Positions 56,239-64,000 of a stretch of DNA of 64,000 nt are shown in pieces; position 1 is the stretch's first letter; every line of letters begins with the position of its first letter. Position numbers and translations under genes: made by a program. The notes beneath the pieces were generated by a model. The model was not told the DNA's origin. It worked only from the letters and a program-made list of their open reading frames with translations, and did no database searches. The DNA is from Mimachlamys varia (taxonomy: Eukaryota; Mollusca; Bivalvia; Pectinida; Pectinidae), in assembly GCA_947623455.1 (NCBI GenBank), contig OX392532.1, positions 24,278,792-24,342,791 of the forward strand, written 5' to 3'.

Positions 56239-56556
56239 AGATAGGCTTAGTTTTTTGTGCGATATGAAGATGGACGTTTTTGAGTTGCTTGTTAGTGTTT
56301 ACTTGTTGTGATGACAATGATGACTCGGTTCTCATTTTGAGGATTGATGCTTACTTGGATGTGACCAAGATTTACATGGCGGGTGTCGTCGATGAAGCAG
56401 AAGACGTTTACTCTTCCGGAACACCTTGTCTTATTCTCTTGTGCTTTTACGAGAGACTCCATGTAAATCTTTCCTTTGTTCCTATTTTGCCCCTAGTTTA
56501 ATCGATTTTGAGTTCGGTTAATGGTTTTGTTGACGCTTTAGTATTCTCCGATTTGT
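56239..56556 (+). repeat. Penelope-like 3' tail, copy 5 (long)
   Basis: Covers the end of the RT frame ('gatatgaagatggacg') through the whole 3' UTR ('gatttacatggcgggtgtcg', 'gaagcagaagacg') to 'ttagtattctc'. Begins at the end of the TA element. Confidence 0.85.
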
Positions 56557-56559
56557 TTT

Positions 56560-57110
56560 TGTTACCTTTCTATGAAGAAATGAGTACAATTGAGACTAAG
56601 GGGGATTGGGAAAACTTAATAGCAATAACTATGTGTCTAAAATTAGACAATGCGAGCCATTCCTTGCCGAATTTTACTAAAATAGAACTTCCTAGAAAAC
56701 TAAGGGGAAATCAAACAAATACCAATGGCCCAACTGTCCAAGAATTAAAATATCTTGCAGCGGTAAAAACTGATATTGGTATTCCAGTATGGGGCTTGAA
56801 AGGTATGGGGCTAGTAGGCTTAAGGGTGGTTATAATTATTATATTTATTTACAAGCGGTATAGGTTAAGGAGCTTACGTAGGGATCGATTAGCCATGAGA
56901 GCGCAAAAAGGTTAGGTAAGCCAATCACCAAACCTCAATTTGAAATGGTGCCACTGACGAGAACAAGGGAGGACGGTGACGACGTTCCATGCCCAACAGG
57001 ACCGGTGGTCAACGAAGGCTGCAAAAAGGATGCAGTCCTCAAAATATATCCCTGTGTACCAGAGGATCAACCATTCCAACAACATGTTGGAAGCAACCGC
57101 CAATGTTAAT
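56560..57110 (+). pseudogene. Membrane-anchored C-terminal region, possibly env-like
   Basis: An open frame gives a hydrophilic stretch, then GLVGLRVVIIIIFIY, a single hydrophobic helix, followed by the strongly basic KRYRLRSLRRDRLAMR. It stops at 56913. A neighbouring frame continues with a further tail-like sequence to about 57110, so a frameshift is likely. A single helix plus long cytoplasmic tail close to the 3' end of a retroelement fits an envelope-like protein, but no other env feature or pol gene is present. The first ~17 codons of the open frame come from the Penelope-like tail. Could equally be a host membrane-protein fragment. Confidence 0.35.
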
Positions 57111-57500
57111 GCAAAACAAGAAAGCAGAAGTGGACTCCGTAGTTAAAGAGTGTATGTAGGGACGAACTTTCTGCATATTAATCAGTACACAAGTACAGAG
57201 ACAGTGTTGATAACCATAGAAATCAAGACTATTTCGAACAATAATTTGCAATGCATTGTTGAACAATGAATTGTAAGGATAATAAAGGTGGTCTAAAGAA
57301 ACGGGAATGTACCCGAGACATTCTATTAAGTGACTAAGAGTTGTATGATAATGAGGATGGTTCAGAACCAACGGTGAGGATCCGGGACCAACTTTTCATG
57401 ACAACAGGAGTGGAATCAAATCCAAGGGAAATTCCTAGGGTCCCCTTCCTACGAAAGACAAGACCAATGATATTATAAGTTAAAACTGATACGCTGGAAC

Positions 57501-57669
57501 TGTGTTAAAACTTACTGAAAAGTAACGCGCTAGTTGGAGGTGGATTTCTATAACAGGATATGACAATCCGAAAACCATTATTCTATCTGAAAACCACTAT
57601 TCAATGAGAACGGACTCATTCTAGACGTGGCCAATCATTTGTAAATACTATCTTCATCGTGAACTCTTC
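57501..57669 (-). repeat. Right arm of the 53154 inverted repeat
   Basis: Reverse complement of 53154-53304 with a ~20-bp internal duplication around 'gaaaaccattattc / gaaaaccactattc'. Surroundings (57111-57500, 57670-58230) hold no recognised gene. Confidence 0.75.
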
Positions 57670-58234
57670 ATGAAATGTATACTATTTTTCGTGGATGAAC
57701 AGTTAATGTAATGAACGTTATTATGTGAAATCGTAATGTCGGGATCGACATGAATTAAATATTGTGTAACTTATCTTTATATAACAATTAATAGTTTTCC
57801 CGCGTGGATTCTATTGTGACTATGTTGCTCATTTATTGATAATAAATTTATCACTTATTGTCTTTGTAAATATCAAAAACGTGAAATGTAATTTATTTAA
57901 TTTGGATATGTTATATGTTGCTGATAATTGTATGCGACACTTACAGACTTTTTCTTTGACTTGTATAATGAAGTTTTGGACCAGACTTTTACGTTGACTT
58001 GTATAATCAAGTTTTGGACGATTCATAAGGTATGTCAAGACATACTGTCACGTAGAGACATTATACAAAACTGTTAAGTGTTATTAAGATGTTTCAAAAG
58101 GGATACACTTGTGGGTCTGCATACAATCCCTAGAATCAAGTATAAGATGTTTGGTGATGGGTATTTATAAACAGGTTTATTACTAGAATGTCTATGTCTT
58201 AAAAGGAACTTTTATTTTACAATCAAATTTCTTA

Positions 58235-58640
58235 TTGAAAGGGGGACGAACGTTTCACAGTAGTTTTGCTCAGGTATGATATAGCTCGGGAGGATATGGT
58301 TAGCTTAATTTTACATTTCATAATTGACCAGGAAGTTCCTGGGCCATTGACCCCAATTAACGTGCACCGGTTATGAGACATTCGGAAAGTGAATTCAAAT
58401 TATTATCATGTCATGTTATGGTTGACTGGGGGCAAAAAGCAGAGAAAATTAAAAACAGACTGTAACTTCAAAACTGACACACGATCTATAGACATTAGAC
58501 GAGTGACATTCTAAAACACTTAAGAGTACCTGAATAAACTACCAACTCGACCAACTTGTGTGTCCAGTGTGTTTTGTTCCAATACACGATGTTTATCCAA
58601 GGAGCAAAAACCTCTCCCCGAAACGCCTCTAAGATAGTGA
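58235..58640 (+). other. Possible solo or 3' LTR end
   Basis: 'gaaaggggga' resembles a polypurine tract; about 290 bp on is 'gaataaactaccaac' (polyA signal) followed by GT-rich 'cttgtgtgtccagtgtg', an R-U5-like layout. No partner LTR was found and edges are undefined. 58641-58885 is AT-rich and featureless. Confidence 0.25.
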
Positions 58641-58885
58641 TTTTAACGGAGTTCGACAGGGTTCCAAGTTTGGTCATGCATTCAATCAATGAAATAAATA
58701 TTTAAATTCTTAACTTCAATGGACTTTTGAATGGTCATAAAAAATATATTTTTAATTGATTCGTTTGCTTTTGATACCTTTTGTACAGATTTTGCTGTTT
58801 CAGAATTCAATTTTTTGTATCAAATGACTTAAACTTTTACTTATTTTTCATGCATGTAATTTGTATTCAGTATATGTACAATGTT

Positions 58886-59010
58886 GTTTGGTTTTATTGT
58901 TTTACGTCCTATTGACTAACACCTAGAGTAATTTAAGGACGACCTCCGGTGTATGCGGTGTGCATGAATGCGTGTGTAATTGGAAGGCCGCAGTATGTTC
59001 ATAGAAAGGT
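58886..59010 (+). repeat. Dispersed repeat, second copy of the 14620 family
   Basis: 'gtttggttttattgttttac', 'gtaatttaaggacgacctcc', 'gtatgcggtgtgcatg', 'gaaggccgcagtatgttc'. Confidence 0.7.
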
Positions 59011-59182
59011 CGAGTTGACTTCTCTGTTGGCTCGGTGAGCAGGTCAACTCGTCCCACAGGTGATGAGCTGTCGTGCGTGACAATATTCAACGTAGTCGAC
59101 GCTTCTTCAAGCCGAAGTACGGACGTATCTTGCGTACTGGTGGTTTGATCGTCGATTATACTTGTCGTTGCAGACAAATTCT
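59011..59182 (-). other. Exon-like open segment
   Basis: Minus strand: acceptor 'tttcattctag' at 59183, then an open frame LSATTSIIDDQTTSTQDTSV, then VLRLEEASTTLNIV and VGRVDLLTEPTEKSTRP, ended by the repeat insertion. Thr/Ser/Asp-rich. A possible partner donor (gaaag-gtaatt at ~59387) does not give an in-frame join. Weak; could be chance. From 59183 to 60439 nothing else is supported. Confidence 0.25.
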
Positions 59183-60439
59183 AGAATGAAAATGCATATC
59201 ACTTTTATTATTTTGCTCAAGTTGTTGTCAGGATAACATACTGTTAATAGCTATTAGAATCTCCGTGCGCGTAGACCTATACACGAAACTGACAACTTCA
59301 CAAGTCCACGTCACACGTCAGTGTTATAGGATGTTGTGTACACGCACTTTGACAATGTCCGCGAAGGGAGACAGCAATTACCTTTCCGGCGTCGGCGTCA
59401 CCATTTAAGCTAAACTCCCAATTGGTCAATACATTACAAGGGTCTTAATTTAATCATCAAACCGGCTAACTTGTAATATACAAGCAAAAGCATCTCCGTA
59501 CATGTTTTCAATTCAGATTTTAACATACTCAAATGCACATTAAGACGACTTGGCTAATTATTATGTTTAAGACTTGGGATAAGCTCAACGTTTAGCTCAA
59601 TTTCTTCCAAAGTATATACATATTCGTTTTTATAACGAAACCTGGTGTAAGAAAACACGATTGAACAAGTGTTGTTGGCCAGGTAGATCAGTCGCAGTTC
59701 GGTCTCGCTATACTATATATATATATACTCTCGCGTATGGTAGTGGTCTGTGGCTACGTTACGGTTTATGCCATCATCCCTTGTATACAATAGTTCCTGC
59801 ACATGAATCAACTCTGGTATGTTTTTTGCAATCAATAAACAACTTAAAAACTCGAAAAAGAGCATTTATTAAAAATGCCAGATGATGGTGTCCTTTCAGC
59901 AATTTTAAAGTCATACACGACACTGGCAAAAGCGATTGGGATATCTTAACATAAACTCGCCACAATCTTGCAAATAACAAGCTTTAATATAGTTATGAGC
60001 AAATGCCCCCATACAGGGAATGACAAATTTGCAGTATTAAAATTAAAAGCAAAAGAAGAAAAATAAAATGTACAAAAACAAACAATAAATTAATATGTAA
60101 GCTTACCGCTGCTTCAGTCAGTTATTACATCCTGTCAATTATATTGTCTTGTAAATTTTCCAGCAATCTGATTAAAGCATGTCTTGATCTCCGCGCCGTT
60201 CCGTAAACTTCTCTCTGCTGCGTTAAGATCCGAGACAATGTCATGTTCCGATGACATTTTGCATTACACAATCGAATTACTACTGTCAGAATCTTGACAG
60301 TGAAATTTTGAGGTGACAAAGCTTGCATAATCGCATTTGTCCGTATAGTCATTTCGTAACCAAAAAGTAAATGTGGAATAATGTGACGAAATGGCTTGCT
60401 GCAAGATGACAGGTCATCGGAAATTTATTTTAATGTTCA

Positions 60440-61266
60440 AGCTGACAATGCAAGTTAAAAAGCTTTTTTTGTTGAGATTAAAAAAAAAATACGGCAAAGT
60501 AATATTTTAGAAAGCATTATATTACACTACAATTCGTGCGAATAAAAAACAAGTACATGAATAACAACTGATAAACCTACTTTATTATTCAATTGGAACA
60601 TCATGTCGCTACGAGTAATCAGTTCCTATGTGATAAACATTGCTATAACATCCATTTATTTCCATCAAAATAAGTTCCCCTCACTCGCATGTTTCGTGCA
60701 CGTGTTTTACATAATCAAGACTACGCTCGCGTGTTACACTACATTTTCATTAAAAGCGCTTTAGAGGCAAGGCGTAATATTATAGGTAGTATGAGGAGCG
60801 AGTACATATTCTGTTCGGAATTTTTCGCTCTGCTTCCGAATGTAAAATCAACATGTCGATGTCCATTACGTATACAAAGATGTAGGTGAAGGGAAAGTTA
60901 GGGTGTTTTCAGGGTTTTTTTTATTTTGCTTTGGCACACGATTTATGATGGTGTCTGAGAGAGTGACCATCTTCATGTCACTTCAACTTCGAGGTATGTG
61001 TGTGTTGGTCATTCCAGTTTTGTTACTCCAGTGTCACCTGTTGTGTCCGCAGGTGTGTTGCACTTTGCACGGCCAGTGTTCATGTGAAAACCGGTTTGAC
61101 AGGCTGGGTGTCTTTTATACCCAGGGCGGCCGACGCGTTTCCAAGCAAGGCAAAAACTAAAATGTCTGCCTCTCCTTAGTAACCTGTTAGGGGGCATCTC
61201 AGAAGCTTTCTAAGCTATTTGTTTTTAATCTCAACAAAAAAGGCTTTTTAACTTGCATTGTCAGCT
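60440..61266. mobile_element. TTAA-flanked non-autonomous DNA transposon, copy 2
   Basis: Same ends as 47053-48188 ('agctgacaatgcaagttaaa', reverse at the right edge), flanked TTCA/TTAA, so one flank has mutated. It lacks about 300 bp of the left interior present in copy 1. Shared interior includes 'ggaacatcatgtcgctacga'. Confidence 0.85.
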
Positions 61267-61354
61267 TTAAGTAAAGAGGCGACAAAGGTCATCTAAACGT
61301 GACCTGTTGTCAGAGCCTTGTAAAACGCACAGGCAGGAGAATAAACATCTATCT

Positions 61355-62472
61355 ATATATATAATAATAATATTTAGAGTATATATAAACTAAACTTTCC
61401 AATTTTCTTTTTATGTTATTAGTAATCTAAAACCATAATGAAAATAACAGCTTGATACGTTAAGCGGTTAAATTTCACAAAAAATCGACTATCAGATACT
61501 GAAAAAGGCGGAAGGTATGCAACTCAGTGGCAGAAAATACCTGTCAGGGACAACCCCTCATACCCACGCCAACTGGAGGAGGACCTTCCAACTAATTAAG
61601 TGTTTTTAAATAGTTTACTTTTACGATCTTACAATTGAAAGTCTTATGATTATGTATAAGTGTTTATATATACAGTTATGATTATGGGATGTCTTCAATC
61701 TTGTAGTTATGAGTCATTCGTTTTGGGAGTTGTCTCCCTTTAATAATAATGTTTCGTTTCGGTTGCCTGTATTGTCTTAATAATCCGTTTCTTTTAAATA
61801 TATGATGATTATTCGATGTATTAGACTCTCAGATTCTTTCTAAGCTAATAATTGATGAAATGTGGTAAATTAAACTTTTTTTAAGTTCTTCCAGCATTTT
61901 AGTTCTAGCAGTATTGTGCCTAGCGCATTTAAGGAAATCGTGTTCAATTGTTTTGTCTGAATTACAGTATGTACATTCCGTATTTACTATTTATACCATA
62001 CCGTTGATATTACTTTTTAATTTAGTTTTGCCTTATCGTAGTCTAGTTATTATCGTCTGTTTTGCTGTAGCCATATAATTTTTGGTTTTGAGTTGATACT
62101 TCCGTGATTTTCCTGAGGTCATTATTAACGTTAGTGTTTGACCAAGTATCGTTCCATTTTGTCTCATCGACTTGTTAATTAGAGAGTAGACTTCTTCATT
62201 TGTAAGATCTTTATCTCCCACTAATTTTAGTGCCTTTTTGGCTAACTCGTCCGCTTTATCATTGCCCGGGATGTCTACATGGGCCAGTATATATTCGAAT
62301 ATTATATCTTTACCTTGTTTTCCTAGTAAACTGAGTTGCGAATTGAATTTAGTGTGGTATTTCTTGTAGTTTTGATTGAATTAAAGAGAGGCTGTCCGTT
62401 ATTATCACTGCTCCCTCAGGGGGTTTCTGTATATCTAATTCTAAGAGCTAGACCTATAGCTACTATTTCGCT
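61355..62472 (-). pseudogene. LINE RNase H domain and 3' UTR
   Basis: Minus strand encodes TSEIVAIGLALRI (RNase H E-helix), AVIITDSLSLIQSKLQEI (catalytic D in TDS) and HVDIPGNDKADELAKKAL (PGN...AD motif with final Asp), then DLTNEEVYSLINKSM. This is the RNase H domain found at the C-terminus of I/Jockey-type LINE ORF2. Frame breaks near 62310 and 62400. A 3' UTR runs down to an AAT/ATT-rich tail near 61360. Confidence 0.65.
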
Positions 62473-62476
62473 CGTA

Positions 62477-62508
62477 TATGGTTTTGTTGACGCTTTGGTA
62501 TTCTCTAA
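62477..62508 (+). repeat. Penelope-like 3' tail, copy 6 (short)
   Basis: 'tggttttgttgacgctttgg' then 'tattctc': only the last ~30 bases of the tail, abutting the LINE RT piece. Confidence 0.65.
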
Positions 62509-62514
62509 TTCTTT

Positions 62515-62750
62515 TCACTAAGACCAAATATCTAGGACTCATTATTGATAAAAATCTATCTTGGATACCACACATTCAATCAATAACAGACAGGTGTAAA
62601 AGAACACTTAACACACTTGCATATGCTTCTGGTAATAATACATACCCTACTTAAAATACACAAAGCGCCGATAAGATCAGAAATTGACTACGGAAGTCAA
62701 ATATATAATTCAGCCACTGATAATGTGCTAAAAGCTAAATGCGATGAAAA
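62515..62750 (+). pseudogene. LINE RT fragment (same family as 16955-17945)
   Basis: Encodes TKYLGLIIDKNLSWIPHI, DRCKRTLNTLAYASGN and, after a shift, APIRSEIDYGSQIYNSATDN. These align with YLGLIVDINLTWVPHI and IRSKIDYGSQIYNS at 17.3-17.5 kb. Flanked by convergent tails as at that locus. Confidence 0.7.
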
Positions 62751-62756
62751 TATTTG

Positions 62757-63109
62757 GTCGCAATACCAAAAGCGTCACCAAAACCATAATCCGAACTAAA
62801 CATAGATTAAACTAGGGGCAAAATAGGAACAAAGGAAATATTTACATGGAGACTCTAGTAAAAGCACGAGAGAATAAGACCTGGTGTTCCTGAAGGGTAA
62901 GCGTCTTCTGCGTCATAGACGACACCAGCCATGTAAATCTTAGTAACATCCAAGTAAGCATCAATCCTCAAAATGAGAACCGAGTCATCGTTGTCATCAC
63001 AACAAGTAAGCACTAACAAGCAAACCCAAAAACGTCCATCTTCATATCGCACAAAGATTCAGATTATTTCTCGATGAGATCAAGATTGCGACCATAAAAC
63101 TTGCCCATA
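62757..63109 (-). repeat. Penelope-like 3' tail, copy 7 (long, inverted)
   Basis: Full 3' UTR in reverse ('accaaaagcgtcaccaaaac' to 'cataaaacttgcccatag'), reaching into the RT coding end: minus strand encodes MGKFYGRNLDLIEK before a stop. Confidence 0.85.
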
Positions 63110-63421
63110 GTATTTTATAGTTGTTTTCTATAGGTCCGGTTGTTTATTAATTCTACAAAAGGATATCGCTACCATTTTTTCTTAGAGATTTTAAAGCCCC
63201 ATTTGTCAGCCCAATCTTGAATGGCGTTGAGCGTTTTTTGAATAATTAATGTGTTGTATGTTATGGTATTGTTGCTGTTCCATAAACTTGTATTATCGGC
63301 GAATTATCCTACTCTGGCGATCCTAGTTTTCTTTTCAATTGTTTTAAGGTGTTTAAACGTAGGTGACAATACACTACCTTGGGGAACTCCATTGTCAAGG
63401 TCTTTTACATCTGAAAGTTAA
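63110..63421 (-). pseudogene. LINE RT fragment with PQGSVLSP motif
   Basis: Minus strand: DNGVPQGSVLSPTF, FADNTSLWNSNNT (catalytic FADD altered to FADN), IQKTLNAIQDWADKWGFKIS. Ends at the Penelope-like tail insertion. Same LINE family as 16955-17945, opposite strand. Confidence 0.7.
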
Positions 63422-63424
63422 TTA

Positions 63425-64000
63425 TTAATTATATTCTAATTAGTACCCCCAACCCCAAGGACGGCCGTAGAGAGCCATATAAGGCGATAAACAAACACGC
63501 GTCAGTGGAGATACAACAACATGTTGGGGTCTCCCAAGTAAACTTCCTACCCTCAGGGGTAATACTTATACTCTGTATGAGCGCCCTACAGCTCCAAGGA
63601 TCTTTAAGCATAAAAACCCCACTAAAAACATCCCCTTCCAGTCGTACAAATCAACCTGTCCCGCCCCAAACAACCAAATGAAACATCTCACACTCAACGC
63701 ACCAGAACCTTGCACCCTAATATAAGTAGAGAGGTAATATACAGAATCCCAATGCATGTCCCCCACTCATTAATCGCAAGCCCCCTAGTAATCAAAGCTA
63801 CAAGAATGGTCAACTTTAAAGGTAAAATGACAACCTCAGTCCTTCTCCTATTCAAGTCCCCCAACCCTCCCCAGAACATCAGATATGGAGATAGGATCTT
63901 TAACGTAACCCCTTTCACCAATAAACCCAACACTCAAATTAAACAATCAAACCAATCAAAACCTCGAAGGAACAAAAGCACACAACCCAGGAAAAAACAT
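63425..64000 (-). other. Possible mitochondrial-derived (NUMT) segment
   Basis: The base composition changes abruptly: the + strand is C/A-rich and G-poor, unlike anything upstream. On the minus strand, reading with the invertebrate mitochondrial code, a hydrophobic stretch appears (ILPLKLTILVALITSGLAIN, then GILYITSLLMLG) that could be a mitochondrial membrane subunit such as ND4. I cannot assign the gene firmly and the frame breaks. Runs off the window end. Confidence 0.35.

Noticed and set aside
60125..60352. 75-aa minus-strand frame
   Set aside because: No recognisable motif, no context of splice sites or promoter; length is within chance for this composition.

Overview
The window reads as invertebrate animal nuclear DNA. 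It is AT-rich, its genes are split by GT-AG introns, and nearly all of it is repeats. Several repeat families (the 'gaccttga...aaggtcac' ~140-bp arrays, a tRNA-derived SINE with an ATT tail, the 'taaggacggcctcc' repeat, MULE and type-B DNA polymerase elements) resemble those I associate with bivalve molluscs, so a bivalve, perhaps scallop-like, is the best guess. That is inference; nothing here names a species.

1-12.4 kb: the 3' end of one host gene on the + strand. Four exons (883-983, 1775-2786, 3206-3310, 9857-9886) join in frame and encode the C-terminal part of a coiled-coil, Ser/Arg-rich, low-complexity protein that I cannot name. Its last intron (3.3-9.86 kb) is filled by three minisatellites of 81, 25 and 26 bp; the last carries a 1758-bp higher-order repeat.

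12.4-26.4 kb: layered dead retroelements. A + strand LINE (about 18.1-25.7 kb, with ORF1 C-terminal-domain-like, APE endonuclease and RT remains) has been split by a 3-kb MULE DNA transposon (18.8-21.85 kb) and by a 5'-truncated Penelope-like fragment (23.3-24.1 kb). The Penelope-like 3' tail recurs eight times across the window in both orientations.

26.4-34.3 kb: a young, nearly complete Ty3/Gypsy LTR retrotransposon on the minus strand. It has two 889-bp LTRs (about eight differences by eye), a 4-bp target duplication, gag-pol, an integrase frame offset by a break at an A6 run, and an extra C2H2 zinc-finger ORF where an env gene would lie. A good splice acceptor precedes that ORF.

34.3-38.5 kb: non-autonomous elements: a long hairpin, TIR elements and minisatellites.

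38.57-49.48 kb: the most interesting object. Inverted terminal repeats about 10.9 kb apart enclose a PC4-like ssDNA-binding ORF, a spliced gene for a small type I membrane protein, and a decayed type-B DNA polymerase with C2H2 fingers. This looks like the corpse of a self-replicating Polinton-like or related DNA element. It is itself riddled with later insertions (a LINE 3' end, a TGTGTCGCC-TIR element, a ~140-bp-unit array and a TTAA element).

49.5-64 kb: a Gypsy gag fragment, a truncated Tc1/mariner transposase, foldback elements, a TA-flanked palindrome-rich MITE, an env-like membrane ORF near a possible LTR, a second TTAA element copy, and LINE pieces in both orientations. The last ~570 bases are strongly C-rich and G-poor on the + strand and look like possible mitochondrial-derived DNA.

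Only the first gene is clearly a host gene. Coordinates of degraded elements are approximate.
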